Assembly: GCF_040436405.1 (NCBI RefSeq)
Contig: NZ_AP031575.1
Location: 3,461,501 to 3,525,500, forward strand
Origin: Marinomonas sp. THO17
Lineage (GTDB): Bacteria > Pseudomonadota > Gammaproteobacteria > Pseudomonadales > Marinomonadaceae
Reading direction: 5' to 3'
DNA: 64,000 nt
The notes under the pieces were generated by a model. That model did not search any database. It had not been told where the DNA came from and saw only the letters and a list, made by a program, of their open reading frames with translations. Below, piece by piece: positions 27,736 to 36,906 of the stretch. Position numbers and translations under genes: made by a program. Within the stretch, counting starts at the first letter, position 1; each line of letters starts with the position of its first letter.

Positions 27736-30700
27736 TTGTCCACGTCATTCATACACCTAAAAGTACATACAGAGTTTTCTTTGGTCGACGGTTTGGTCAA
27801 GGTGAAAGGCTTGTTGGGCACTACTGAATTGATGTCCATGCCTGCGGTAGCGATCACAGATGAGAATAACTTATGCGGTTTTGTGCGTTTTTACAAAGGG
27901 GCGATGGACAAAGGTATCAAACCCATTTGTGGTACAGACATAGTGATTGAAGACGATACCGGAGAAGTCGAATCCCGCTATCGTATGACCTTGTTGGCCA
28001 TGTCCAACAAAGGATATAAAAACATCATAGAAATCATTTCTAAAGGCTACCAATTAGGACAAGTGGAAGGCCGTCCTATTATTCAGCGTGAATGGATTGA
28101 AGCGGCCAGTGACGATGTTATCGCCTTATCTGGCGCAGGCTATGGTGATCTTGGTATCTTGTTACAAAAAGGTCGAATGGAATTGGCCAAGCAGCATATG
28201 TCTTATTGGATGTCAGTCTTTCCTGACCGTTTTTATGTAGAGTTGCAGCGTACCAGCCGAGCTGGTGAAGAAGCCTATATTCATAGTGTGGTGCCTTTGG
28301 CGGCTGAACTGGGCTGTCCTGTGGTGGCAACCAATGATGTGCGTTTTTTGAAGCGTGAAAACTTTGAAGCCCATGAAGCTCGTGTTTGTATTCATGATGG
28401 TGTAACCCTTGATGATCCTCGTCGTGTGCGTCGTTACTCTGAAGAGCAATACTTTAAGTCATCAGAAGAGATGGCAGAGCTGTTTCAAGATATTCCAGAA
28501 GCCTTAGAAAATACCGTTGAGATTGCCAAACGTTGTAATGTGGATGTGTTACTTGGCAAATACTTTTTGCCTGACTATCCGGTGCCAGAAGGCATGACCA
28601 TGGAGGCGTTTTTCAACAAGATTTCTTTTGATGGCCTGCAAGAACGCTTTGATGTATTGAGCTTAAAATATGGTGAACGTATAGAAAAACGCCGCCAAGA
28701 ATACTGGGATCGTTTGCAATTTGAGTTAGATATTATCAACCAAATGGGATTCCCTGGTTACTTTCTTATTGTAATGGACTTCATTCAATGGGCCAAAGAT
28801 AACGATATCCCGGTGGGGCCTGGGCGTGGCTCTGGCGCGGGTTCCTTGGTGGCTTATGCGCTAAAAATTACCGATCTTGATCCGTTGGAATATGACCTTC
28901 TTTTCGAACGCTTCTTGAACCCTGAACGGGTTTCCATGCCTGATTTTGATATCGACTTTTGTATGGATAATCGTGACAAGGTGATTGATTATGTATCGCG
29001 TACTTATGGCCGTGATGCGGTGTCACAGATTATTACTTTTGGTGCCATGGCCGCCAAAGCCGTGGTACGTGATGTGGCTCGTGTACAAGGTAAGCCATAC
29101 AGTTTAGGGGATAAGTTGTCCAAACTGATTCCATTTGAAATCGGCATGACGTTAGCCAAGGCGTTGGAAGAAGAGCCTGCATTACCTGAGTTTCTGTCGG
29201 CGGATGAAGAAGCCGCGGAAGTGATGGAAATGGCCATGTCACTAGAAGGCGTAGTTCGTAACTTTGGTAAGCATGCGGGTGGGGTGGTTATTGCTCCAAC
29301 TAAGCTTGTTGATTTTGCGCCTCTGTACTGTGAAGAAGACGGTTCAGGCTTGGTGACTCAATATGACAAGAATGATGTGGAAGAAGCTGGCCTAGTAAAG
29401 TTTGACTTTCTGGGTTTGAAAACCCTAACAGTGGTCGATTGGGCGGTTAAAAATATCAATGATATTAATGCTTTAGAAGGTAAACCACCTTTGGATATTG
29501 CACTCATCGATTTGGAGGATAAGTCTACTTACGATCTGCTGCAAAGAGCCGAAACCACAGCGGTATTTCAGTTGGAATCCCGTGGTATGAAAGAGCTGAT
29601 CAAGAAACTGCTACCATCGCGTTTCGAAGATATTATCGCCTTGGTGGCCTTGTATCGCCCAGGGCCATTAGGGTCGGGCATGGTAGATGACTTTATTAAC
29701 CGTAAGCACGGTCGTGCTGAGTTAGCTTTCCCGCATCCAGATTACCAACATGAAGACTTGATTCCTGTATTGGAGCCTACTTACGGCATCATCCTATATC
29801 AAGAGCAGGTGATGCAAATTGCTCAGGTATTGGCGAAATTCACTTTAGGTGGTGCCGACTTGTTGCGTCGAGCTATGGGTAAGAAAAAGCCTGAGGTAAT
29901 GGCTGAACAGCGTTTAATCTTTATGGAAGGGGCGCTGAAAAATAATATAGATAAAGACTTGTCAGGTAACATTTTCGATTTGATGGAAAAGTTTGCTGGC
30001 TATGGTTTCAACAAATCTCATTCAGCAGCGTACGCTTTAGTTTCTTATCAAACGGCATGGTTGAAAAATCACTACCCTGCGCCTTTTATGGCGGCGGTAT
30101 TGTCTGCCGATATGCAAAATACCGACAAGATAGTAATTTTCATTGAAGAATGTCGATCGATGAATTTAGCCTTGGAGCTGCCGAATGTTAATGAGTCGAT
30201 ATACAAGTTTACGGTCAACCCGAAAGGTGCCATTGTGTATGGTCTAGGCGCCATTAAAGGAGTGGGCGAAGGACCGATTGAAGCCATTGTCGAAGCCCGT
30301 AAAGATGGCCCATTCAAACACATATTTGATTTCTGTCAGCGGGTGGGCAAGAAGGTTAACAAGCGCGTTATGGAAGCCTTGGTTCGCTCCGGTGCGTTTG
30401 ACACCATAGGACCCAATCGTGCAACCTTGTATGCCTGTATTGATGAAGCCTTGAAACGCGCTGATCAAGACGCTAAAAATCAAGATGCGGGCATGATGGA
30501 CTTGTTCGGTGTGGCCGTTGAAGAAAGCACTGAGGATGCCTATAAGGAAATAGGTATTCAACATGAATGGCCTGGACGACAACGTTTAGATGGTGAGAAA
30601 GACACCCTAGGCTTGTATGTAACAGGTCACCCAATAGATGAGTATGAAAAGGAGGTCAGACGCTTTGCACGTGCAAAAATTGTTGATTTGCAACCCAAGC

Positions 30701-31215
30701 GTGGCGATACCCAAGTTATGGCAGGGTTGATTGTTGATTTGCGTGTAACAAAAAGTAAAAAAGGTGGTAATATTGCATTCGTCACATTGGATGATCGTTC
30801 GGCTCGTATTGAGGTGACGGTCTTTCCGGATAACTATGACAGCTTCAAAGACGTGATCGTCAAAGATGAAGTGGTGGTAGTAGAAGGAGAAATTTCAGTG
30901 GATGAATTTCGCGGTGGCCAGAAGGTCATTGCGCGAAATGTACTTGATATTGCTCAAGCTCGTATTCGCTATGTTGAAGCATTGCGAATCACATGGAGTT
31001 CGGAAACGGTAACACCATCTGAAATACAGCTATTGGCTGATCATATGTCAGAATTCCGCGGGGATGGATGTGATGTGGTCATTGGGTTTGACACCCCTGA
31101 AGCCTTTGGCGATATCCGTTTAGGTTCGAGTTGGCGAGTTCGTCCTGATGACGAATTAATTCACCAGCTACAGAAACAATACGGTAAACAAAATGTTCAG
31201 TTAGTGTATACTTAG
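27736..31215 (+). CDS. dnaE: DNA polymerase III alpha subunit DnaE
   Basis: Catalytic alpha subunit of the replicative polymerase. The 1159 residues fit the DnaE1 class: N-terminal PHP domain (FIHLKVHTEFSLVDGLVK, partly degenerate as usual), C-family polymerase core with GPGRGSGAGSLVAY and the catalytic MPDFDIDFCMD triad region, a tandem HhH region, an OB fold (AGLIVDLRVTKSKKGGN) and the C-terminal tau-binding part. The start is a TTG codon at 27736 with GAGGG 7 bp upstream; no ATG is available near the conserved N-terminus. A 122-bp gap without a good terminator precedes accA. Confidence 0.97.
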   Translation: MSTSFIHLKVHTEFSLVDGLVKVKGLLGTTELMSMPAVAITDENNLCGFVRFYKGAMDKGIKPICGTDIVIEDDTGEVESRYRMTLLAMSNKGYKNIIEIISKGYQLGQVEGRPIIQREWIEAASDDVIALSGAGYGDLGILLQKGRMELAKQHMSYWMSVFPDRFYVELQRTSRAGEEAYIHSVVPLAAELGCPVVATNDVRFLKRENFEAHEARVCIHDGVTLDDPRRVRRYSEEQYFKSSEEMAELFQDIPEALENTVEIAKRCNVDVLLGKYFLPDYPVPEGMTMEAFFNKISFDGLQERFDVLSLKYGERIEKRRQEYWDRLQFELDIINQMGFPGYFLIVMDFIQWAKDNDIPVGPGRGSGAGSLVAYALKITDLDPLEYDLLFERFLNPERVSMPDFDIDFCMDNRDKVIDYVSRTYGRDAVSQIITFGAMAAKAVVRDVARVQGKPYSLGDKLSKLIPFEIGMTLAKALEEEPALPEFLSADEEAAEVMEMAMSLEGVVRNFGKHAGGVVIAPTKLVDFAPLYCEEDGSGLVTQYDKNDVEEAGLVKFDFLGLKTLTVVDWAVKNINDINALEGKPPLDIALIDLEDKSTYDLLQRAETTAVFQLESRGMKELIKKLLPSRFEDIIALVALYRPGPLGSGMVDDFINRKHGRAELAFPHPDYQHEDLIPVLEPTYGIILYQEQVMQIAQVLAKFTLGGADLLRRAMGKKKPEVMAEQRLIFMEGALKNNIDKDLSGNIFDLMEKFAGYGFNKSHSAAYALVSYQTAWLKNHYPAPFMAAVLSADMQNTDKIVIFIEECRSMNLALELPNVNESIYKFTVNPKGAIVYGLGAIKGVGEGPIEAIVEARKDGPFKHIFDFCQRVGKKVNKRVMEALVRSGAFDTIGPNRATLYACIDEALKRADQDAKNQDAGMMDLFGVAVEESTEDAYKEIGIQHEWPGRQRLDGEKDTLGLYVTGHPIDEYEKEVRRFARAKIVDLQPKRGDTQVMAGLIVDLRVTKSKKGGNIAFVTLDDRSARIEVTVFPDNYDSFKDVIVKDEVVVVEGEISVDEFRGGQKVIARNVLDIAQARIRYVEALRITWSSETVTPSEIQLLADHMSEFRGDGCDVVIGFDTPEAFGDIRLGSSWRVRPDDELIHQLQKQYGKQNVQLVYT

Positions 31216-31336
31216 GCTCATTTTGAAATGAGTGCAAAGGAGTGCAGCGTAGCGATACGTTAAAAAGCTTTAGAGCAATCGGCATGATGCCTTTTGCCTT
31301 ATATTAAATGGCAACCAGACAGTAGTGTAGTTAACG

Positions 31337-32284
31337 ATGAATTTAAATTATTTACCTTTCGAGCAGCCGATCGCTGAGCTCGAACAGAAAATTGAAGAAT
31401 TACGTCTAGTGGGAAATGATAATGAACTGAATATCAGTGATGAAATCAGCCGACTAGAAGACAAAAAAGTAGCATTAACAAAAAACTTATTTAGTAATCT
31501 AGGTGCCTGGGAAGTGTCTCAACTTTCTCGTCACCCTAAGCGTCCTTACACACTGGATTACATTGAACACGCCTTCACTGATTTTGAAGAAATGCACGGA
31601 GATCGTCATTACGCTGATGACCGTGCCATTGTTGGTGGAGTTGCTCGTATAGACGGCCGTTCTGTGATGGTTATTGGTCATCAAAAAGGTCGCGAAGTGA
31701 AAGAAAAGGTATTACGTAACTTTGGTATGCCTCGTCCTGAAGGCTACCGTAAAGCCTTGCGACTTATGGAAACCGCTGAGCGCTTCAAGCTGCCCATCGT
31801 TACTCTTATTGACACACCCGGGGCCTACCCAGGTATCGGTGCAGAAGAGCGTGGTCAGAGTGAAGCTATTGCGTACAACCTTGCGGTGATGTCTCGTTTG
31901 AAAACCCCCATCATCTCGACGGTGATCGGTGAAGGTGGTTCTGGCGGTGCCTTGGCCATTGGTGTTTGTGATGAACTGATGATGTTGCAATACGGTACTT
32001 ACTCGGTAATCTCGCCAGAAGGTTGTGCTTCTATCCTTTGGAAGAGCGCTGAGCGCGCCTCTGATGCGGCAAAGGCCATGGGCATCACAGCACCACGTCT
32101 AAAAGAGCTTGGTTTGGTGGATACCATTATCCAAGAGCCTATGGGTGGTGCGCACAATGCACATGAGCAAATGGCTCACAGCTTGAAAGAGAATGTCCTA
32201 GCGGCTCTTGATCGTATGGAAGCTCTGACCACAGAAGAATTGCTGGCGCGTCGTTATAATCGTCTGATGTCATACGGTTTGTAA
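31337..32284 (+). CDS. accA: Acetyl-CoA carboxylase carboxyltransferase alpha subunit AccA
   Basis: Alpha subunit of the carboxyltransferase that forms malonyl-CoA with AccD. The 315 residues carry the family N-terminus [50 protein letters not shown] and the oxyanion-hole motif [12 protein letters not shown]. The dnaE-accA order is conserved; the 121 bp between them contain a small CTCATTT/AAATGAG hairpin (31217-31232) with no T-run. A terminator follows at 32303. Confidence 0.97.
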   Translation: MNLNYLPFEQPIAELEQKIEELRLVGNDNELNISDEISRLEDKKVALTKNLFSNLGAWEVSQLSRHPKRPYTLDYIEHAFTDFEEMHGDRHYADDRAIVGGVARIDGRSVMVIGHQKGREVKEKVLRNFGMPRPEGYRKALRLMETAERFKLPIVTLIDTPGAYPGIGAEERGQSEAIAYNLAVMSRLKTPIISTVIGEGGSGGALAIGVCDELMMLQYGTYSVISPEGCASILWKSAERASDAAKAMGITAPRLKELGLVDTIIQEPMGGAHNAHEQMAHSLKENVLAALDRMEALTTEELLARRYNRLMSYGL

Positions 32285-32302
32285 TCGATTGCGAAGCTTA
32301 AG

Positions 32303-32328
32303 AGCCTCCTTTAAAGGGGGCTTTTTTA
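32303..32328 (+). terminator. Intrinsic terminator after accA
   Basis: Stem AGCCTCCT / AGGGGGCT with one G-U pair, 4-nt loop TTAA, followed by TTTTT. It closes the long rpsB-to-accA cluster before tilS. Confidence 0.8.
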
Positions 32329-32393
32329 TTTGTAGAAGCGCATATTGTGGATAACGCTTGTGTATAAAATGACTCTAAATTGACCTGAAGTGA

Positions 32394-33716
32394 ATGATGA
32401 AACAATCTTCGCCATTGGATTTGACTAAGCAAAGCGAACTGACTTTTAACCCTATTTGGTTGAATGCTCTTTTTGCGCATGCAGATCGGGTTTGGGTTGG
32501 TTTTAGTGGTGGTGTGGATTCTCAGGTTTTGTTACACGCTTTACTTCAGCAAGTGAGCAAAGAGCAAAAACAAAAGTTAGCCGTGCTGCATGTGCATCAT
32601 GGTTTAAGTGCTAATGCCGATGCTTGGTTGGAAAACGCAGAGCAAATTTGCCAACAGCATGCTTTGCACTTTGAGTATCAAAAAGTACGCGTGTCTTCCG
32701 CGTCTTCTTTGGAGGAGGCGGCTCGTGAAGCGCGTTACCAAGTTTTTGAAGACGTCTTGTCAGCGCAAGATGTGCTGTTGCTTGCTCATCATCAAGATGA
32801 TCAAGCGGAAACCATTTTATTCCGTTTATTGCGTGGTACAGGCGGTAGAGGTTTGACCGGAATGCCGCAGATGAGAAAGCTAGGTCAACAAGGCGCGTAT
32901 TTGTATCGGCCTTTGTTGCAAGTAACAAAGGCGCAGATTCTTCACTATGCGCAAAAACACAAGCTGCAATGGGTAGAAGATGAGTCGAATCAAGATGATT
33001 GCTTTTCCCGGAATTTTTTACGCCATAACATTTTACCCAAATTGCAGACACACTTTACTAAAGCATCACAGAATGTGGTCGCGAGTGCCGATAAGCTTAG
33101 GCAGGATTACCTGGTTCTCACAGAATTAGCGGCTGAAAAATTAGCGCATGGGGTGAACGAGTTTGGGGGCCTTTCTGTCGAGTGGTTGGTATCTCAATCC
33201 CAAACACAACACGAATTCTGGCTACGTGAATATCTAATAACACAAGATATCAGCCTAACTTTGTCACAACGCTTGAATTTGCTAACTATGTTGGCAAGCT
33301 CAACAGACAAGCAGCCGCAATGCGATTTTCCATTAGGTCGTTTGATGCGCCATCAGGGATATCTATATTGCTTGCCTGTGGAGCAACCCGTGCAATATGG
33401 AAGCTTAATTTTAGGGCAAAAGTATCAACGTGCCTTTGATCAGTTAACCTTACTGTCTGCTCATAATGTAGAACTTAAACCTCGTCCTTTGGGAGCAAAG
33501 CTTTTACAGACTAATGGCCAACATAGAGAGTTGAAAAAGTGGCTTAATGATCAACAAATTCCTGTGTGGTGGCGGGAACATTTACCTTATCTTTTTATTC
33601 AAGATGAGTTGGTTGCCATTGGCAATTTATGGCGGCATCCTGCTTATTCCAGTCTGCAGGTGAATTGGCAAATTGATCCAAGCTTGCCTTTGCCCATAAA
33701 ACAAGCGTCTTTCTAA
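32394..33716 (+). CDS. tilS: tRNA(Ile)-lysidine synthetase TilS
   Basis: TilS modifies C34 of the CAU-anticodon tRNA-Ile to lysidine, changing its decoding from AUG to AUA. The 440-residue protein has the PP-loop motif FSGGVDSQVLLHAL (SGGVDS at 38-43), LAHHQDDQAETILFRLLRG, the conserved EDESNQDD-type loop (VEDESNQDDCFSRNFLRH) and two C-terminal domains. Two adjacent ATGs (32394 and 32397) are possible. Its stop TAA lies in the first copy of a 23-bp tandem repeat, next to the convergent kinase gene. Confidence 0.96.
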   Translation: MMKQSSPLDLTKQSELTFNPIWLNALFAHADRVWVGFSGGVDSQVLLHALLQQVSKEQKQKLAVLHVHHGLSANADAWLENAEQICQQHALHFEYQKVRVSSASSLEEAAREARYQVFEDVLSAQDVLLLAHHQDDQAETILFRLLRGTGGRGLTGMPQMRKLGQQGAYLYRPLLQVTKAQILHYAQKHKLQWVEDESNQDDCFSRNFLRHNILPKLQTHFTKASQNVVASADKLRQDYLVLTELAAEKLAHGVNEFGGLSVEWLVSQSQTQHEFWLREYLITQDISLTLSQRLNLLTMLASSTDKQPQCDFPLGRLMRHQGYLYCLPVEQPVQYGSLILGQKYQRAFDQLTLLSAHNVELKPRPLGAKLLQTNGQHRELKKWLNDQQIPVWWREHLPYLFIQDELVAIGNLWRHPAYSSLQVNWQIDPSLPLPIKQASF

Positions 33717-33758
33717 ACTTGAATTAACCAATCTGCTAAACTTGAATTAACCAATCTG
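33713..33758. repeat. Perfect 23-bp tandem duplication spanning two convergent stop codons
   Basis: Two identical 23-bp units, 33713-33735 and 33736-33758, lie head to tail. Each begins CTAAACTTG and ends CCAATCTG. The first copy contains the tilS stop (TAA, 33714-33716); the second contains the stop of the minus-strand kinase (TAG, read from 33738 to 33736). Each unit could serve both genes, so before duplication the two stops would have overlapped in CTAA. Confidence 0.95.
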
Positions 33759-34413
33759 CCCTTGATCGCGAGTCAGCTACTGTCTTAGCGTTTAAAGCAT
33801 CATTTTGTTGGATGCGCTCATTGGCTTGTTGCGCGCTGATGCCCCAAGCCTGCTGGTGGCGTTGGGATAATCTGGCCATGGCGGTATCGAGTGGCACATC
33901 CAAAAACCAAGTTTGTTGATAATAGCGTCTTGCCTGTAACCAGTGATGGCTATCAAGTAGTAAATATAAGCCCTCAATAATCACGACTTTGGTTTGACGA
34001 TGAATCATCAAGCTGTTTTCGATAGGGTCGCCTAAGCTATGGTCAAAGCTTGGCCAATAGCAATCTTCTTGCTGGTAACTTGTTGCCAATTTTTCCACTT
34101 GTTGGGCAAAGGCCTGACTATCAAATGTCCAATCTGCGCCACGTCGAGTTAAGGCTTTAGCTGGATCCGGGAAGCTTTTTAGTGCTTGTTTGGTAAAGTG
34201 GAAGCCATCCATGGGTAAACTAATGACTGCTGGAATCTCTGTGTCTGTGTTTGAAAATCTTGTTTGCTTGACTAGGTAATTTGCCAAGGTGCTTTTACCG
34301 GAACCAGGCCCACCTGCTAAGGCAATAATGGTACGTTCATTGTTATGTAAGTGTGTCTGAATTTTATTTAAAGCCAGTTGAATGGCTTTAGCAGAATGCA
34401 ATGTATCAAACAT
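33736..34413 (-). CDS. P-loop kinase of the uridine/pantothenate kinase-like group (YggC/YFH7-like)
   Basis: A 225-residue cytosolic P-loop NTPase. Walker A is GGPGSGKST (residues 34-42), preceded by IIALA. A segment SLPMDGFHFTKQAL resembles the substrate-binding DGFH of uridine/pantothenate kinase-like proteins, followed by KVVIIEGLYLLL (Walker B-like strand) and the lid-like ANERIQQND. These features match small uncharacterised kinases such as E. coli YggC and yeast YFH7; the substrate is unknown and true uridine or pantothenate kinase is unlikely. It is convergent with tilS, and its stop lies in the second copy of the 23-bp duplication. Confidence 0.8.
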   Translation of the reverse strand: MFDTLHSAKAIQLALNKIQTHLHNNERTIIALAGGPGSGKSTLANYLVKQTRFSNTDTEIPAVISLPMDGFHFTKQALKSFPDPAKALTRRGADWTFDSQAFAQQVEKLATSYQQEDCYWPSFDHSLGDPIENSLMIHRQTKVVIIEGLYLLLDSHHWLQARRYYQQTWFLDVPLDTAMARLSQRHQQAWGISAQQANERIQQNDALNAKTVADSRSRADWLIQV

Positions 34414-34557
34414 AGTTTGTTCTTATCGTTGGATGAGTATCAAAAATATGACGGCTCTTGATGATTATAAATGGATTTAATCTGAACTGATTTCAACGTG
34501 CCTGCGTACCAGACTTTGTTGTACAAACTATATCAACAAAACGCGGGGAACAAGCTA

Positions 34558-34857
34558 ATGGAACTAAAACAATTAAAACATACGCAGCATTTCGATAAAG
34601 TAAAACTTCATTCACTAGAGTCCAATTTGTATCAATTGTCAGTGGTGGTTGATGGGCAAGAAGAGTACGTTGTCGATGGCAAAGGACGTTTCGTAACCAG
34701 TCATAATAAGTTGGATCTGCAATCTTTGTTTAAAGAGAAGCAGGTTGATTCTATGGTGCTATGTCATCAAAGTGCTTACGATGAAATGGTTGGTCAACCT
34801 ATTGGCGCAGGTGGAAATGTGCTTGAGGTGCCACTGGGTAACACAAATTTAAGTTAA
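34558..34857 (+). CDS. DUF6482-like small protein, 99 aa
   Basis: A small soluble protein starting MELKQLKHTQHFDKVKLHSLESNLYQLSVVVDGQEEYVVDG, a pattern that resembles the DUF6482 family of gammaproteobacteria. The middle is beta-rich and the C-terminal half carries YDEMVGQPIGAGGN. No catalytic motif was recognised and the function is unknown. ATG 34558 is preferred over an upstream in-frame start at 34498 because the family-like N-terminus begins here and GGGGAACA precedes it. It faces vanR convergently, 12 bp away. Confidence 0.65.
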   Translation: MELKQLKHTQHFDKVKLHSLESNLYQLSVVVDGQEEYVVDGKGRFVTSHNKLDLQSLFKEKQVDSMVLCHQSAYDEMVGQPIGAGGNVLEVPLGNTNLS

Positions 34858-34869
34858 TTTGAGTTCGCT

Positions 34870-35583
34870 TCATTTTGCTTGCAAGACTTTCATTTTGTCT
34901 GCGCTGCTTTCTTTTTGTGAAAAAATCTTAGCATAGCCTAGTGTGGCATTAGCGTGTTCTCTCATAATAGCTTCTGCTCTACTCCCCTGACCCTGACAAA
35001 TGGCGTCAAACACGGCATGGTGTTGCATGTGAGCGAAGTTGAAACGGCGAAATTCTAATGCCAAATTCTGGTGATCAAAAGCCAGTGATCGTACTGATGC
35101 GAAAGGTAAGTGTTCGTTTCGGCTAAGCGCTTCAGCAATGGCAGGGTTGCCACTGGCGTCAATAATGATCTGATGAAAAGCTTGGTTGATATCATGGTAT
35201 TGTGTGAGATCTTGTTCAGCAAGGTGACCCTTTTCAAACAAGGTATCGCCCTTGAGGAGAAGTGATTGTAAAGTTTTGCTTTGTTGCTCTGTTAATCCCC
35301 GCTCGGCTGTTTGTCTGGCTGCCAAACCTTCCAGCACGCCTCTCACTTCAATCGCACCTGTAATGTCAGATAAGGTGACTTGTCTAACACAGTAACCCCG
35401 TGATGGGCGTTTAGTGAGTAAGCCTTCTTGTTCAAGGCTGCGAAAAGCGATTCGTACAGGCGTTCTTGAAACGCCTAACTGTTCAGCGGTAGGAATCTCC
35501 GCAATGCGTTGGCCTGCGCTGAGTTCGCCTGACAAAATCATTTGTCTAAGTCGACTGATTACTTCTTGTCCCGATTTACTCAT
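34870..35583 (-). CDS. vanR: GntR-family vanillate repressor VanR
   Basis: A 237-residue regulator of the FadR/VanR (FCD) group of GntR factors. The N-terminal winged helix (about 1-75) includes MILSGELSAGQRIAEIPTAE, LGVSRTPVRIAFRSLEQEG and a wing. The C-terminal all-helical FCD ligand domain has the characteristic YHDINQAFHQIIIDASGNPAI. It is divergent from vanAB, and the intergenic region carries three copies of ATTGGATCCAAT, the operator known for Caulobacter VanR. That match makes VanR the specific call: it should repress vanAB, and probably itself, until vanillate binds. No experimental evidence is seen here. Confidence 0.9.
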   Translation of the reverse strand: MSKSGQEVISRLRQMILSGELSAGQRIAEIPTAEQLGVSRTPVRIAFRSLEQEGLLTKRPSRGYCVRQVTLSDITGAIEVRGVLEGLAARQTAERGLTEQQSKTLQSLLLKGDTLFEKGHLAEQDLTQYHDINQAFHQIIIDASGNPAIAEALSRNEHLPFASVRSLAFDHQNLALEFRRFNFAHMQHHAVFDAICQGQGSRAEAIMREHANATLGYAKIFSQKESSADKMKVLQAK

Positions 35584-35636
35584 GTCCTACTTCTTAGTGT
35601 CTCTTAAATGTCTTGGTATCTTGCCAGATATGCATT

Positions 35637-35648
35637 ATTGGATCCATT
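35637..35648. promoter_or_regulatory. VanR operator O1 (vanR-proximal)
   Basis: ATTGGATCCATT, 11 of 12 matches to the palindrome ATTGGATCCAAT known as the Caulobacter VanR operator. It lies 54 bp upstream of the vanR start and probably mediates autoregulation. Confidence 0.75.
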
Positions 35649-35699
35649 TCTTTTCATAAAAACCAGAGTAATGGCATTTTAATCATTCAAAAATAATTT

Positions 35700-35711
35700 T
35701 ATGGATCCAAT
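35700..35711. promoter_or_regulatory. VanR operator O2 (central)
   Basis: TATGGATCCAAT, 10 of 12 matches to the VanR palindrome. Its centre is 63 bp from O1 and 52 bp from O3, close to six and five helical turns. A weaker GGATC half-site follows at 35717-35721. Confidence 0.7.
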
Positions 35712-35748
35712 TTTGTGGATCTTAGCTTCAATATTTTGATTTTTGTTT

Positions 35749-35763
35749 TATATTGGATCCAAT
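35749..35763 (+). promoter_or_regulatory. vanA promoter -10 box with overlapping perfect VanR operator O3
   Basis: The perfect palindrome ATTGGATCCAAT occupies 35752-35763 and overlaps a TATATT -10-like box at 35749-35754, with a poor -35 (TTCAAT) about 16 bp upstream. A repressor bound here would block RNA polymerase directly. The vanA ATG is 30 bp further on, after AGGAG. Confidence 0.75.
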
Positions 35764-35793
35764 ACATAACAATAACAAAGCAGGAGTCAGCAA

Positions 35794-36885
35794 ATGAAAC
35801 AACAAACCTTTCCTAAAAATACCTGGTATGTTGCCGCAATGGCAGAAGAGGTAGTGGGCAGCAAACCTCTTGGACGAAAAATTTGTGGTGAGAACATTGC
35901 TTTTTATCGGACAGCAGACAATCAAATTGCGGCGATATTGGATTTTTGTCCTCATCGCGGTGCTGCTCTTTCGCTAGGCTATGTGGAAGATGGATTACTT
36001 GTATGTGGTTACCATGGCTTAAAGATGGGGGCGGACGGAAAAACTCAAGCTATGCCTTTACAGCGTGTCAAAGGTTTTCCTTGCATGAAGTCTTACGCGG
36101 TGGAGGAAAGATATGGCTTTATTTGGGTTTGGCCTGGGGATCAAAGTAAAGCGGATAAGAGTTTAATTCCTCATCTGGAGTGGGCGGTTAACCCAGAGTG
36201 GGCTTATGGCGGAGGTCTCTATCATATCCATTGTGATTATCGTTTGATGATAGATAACTTGATGGATTTAACTCACGAAACCTATGTGCATGCTTCCAGC
36301 ATAGGACAAAAAGAAATCGATGAATCCCCAGTCAGTACGGAAGTGAATGGTGATAAGGTGATTACCAGTCGTTTTATGGAAAACATCATGCCACCGCCAT
36401 TCTGGCAAGCCGCTCTACGGGGTAATGGTTTAGCAGATGATGTACCTGTGGATCGTTGGCAAATTTGTCGTTTTAGTCCACCATCTCATGTAATGATAGA
36501 TGTGGGAGTGGCACATGCAGGGCACGGTGGTTATCAAGCGGATGCTAAATACAAAGCCAGCAGTACGGTTGTGGACTTCATTACACCAGAAACTGAAACC
36601 TCGATATGGTATTTTTGGGGCATGGCTAGACACTTCAAGCCAGAAGATCAAGCACTAACCGATAGCATTCGAGAGGGGCAAGGCAAAATTTTTGCGGAAG
36701 ACCTTGAAGTGCTGGAAAGGCAACAAGAAAATTTACTCGCATTTCCTGACTATGATTTACTAAAGTTAGATATTGATGCTGGTGGTGTTCAATCTCGTAG
36801 AATCATTGAGCGTATTATTGCAGAAGAGATAACACAGCAGGCTGTTGAGGTGAGTGAAAAGCCTTTGCAAGTGATTACTTTTTAA
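35794..36885 (+). CDS. vanA: Vanillate O-demethylase oxygenase subunit VanA
   Basis: Rieske non-heme iron oxygenase that demethylates vanillate to protocatechuate and formaldehyde. The 363-residue protein has an N-terminal Rieske domain with Cys52-x-His54 (FCPHRG) and Cys71-x2-His74 (VCGYHG). The mononuclear-iron site is NLMDLTHETYVH (Asp158, His161, His166). Its length and the adjacent vanB and vanR favour vanillate over other aryl methyl ethers, although related demethylases share these motifs. It is preceded by AGGAG and by the VanR operators. vanB begins 21 bp after its stop. Confidence 0.93.
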   Translation: MKQQTFPKNTWYVAAMAEEVVGSKPLGRKICGENIAFYRTADNQIAAILDFCPHRGAALSLGYVEDGLLVCGYHGLKMGADGKTQAMPLQRVKGFPCMKSYAVEERYGFIWVWPGDQSKADKSLIPHLEWAVNPEWAYGGGLYHIHCDYRLMIDNLMDLTHETYVHASSIGQKEIDESPVSTEVNGDKVITSRFMENIMPPPFWQAALRGNGLADDVPVDRWQICRFSPPSHVMIDVGVAHAGHGGYQADAKYKASSTVVDFITPETETSIWYFWGMARHFKPEDQALTDSIREGQGKIFAEDLEVLERQQENLLAFPDYDLLKLDIDAGGVQSRRIIERIIAEEITQQAVEVSEKPLQVITF

Positions 36886-36906
36886 GCGTATGAAAAGGCA
36901 GTGAGT

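Noticed and set aside
30244..30582. 112-codon minus-strand open frame inside dnaE
   Set aside because: Opposite conserved polymerase sequence; no supporting signals.
31216..31336. Terminator or promoter between dnaE and accA
   Set aside because: Small hairpins (CTCATTT/AAATGAG; GGCA/TGCC) lack a proper T-tract, and no convincing -35/-10 pair was found.
32611..33051. 146-codon minus-strand open frame inside tilS
   Set aside because: Long but wholly antisense to TilS motifs; no start signals.
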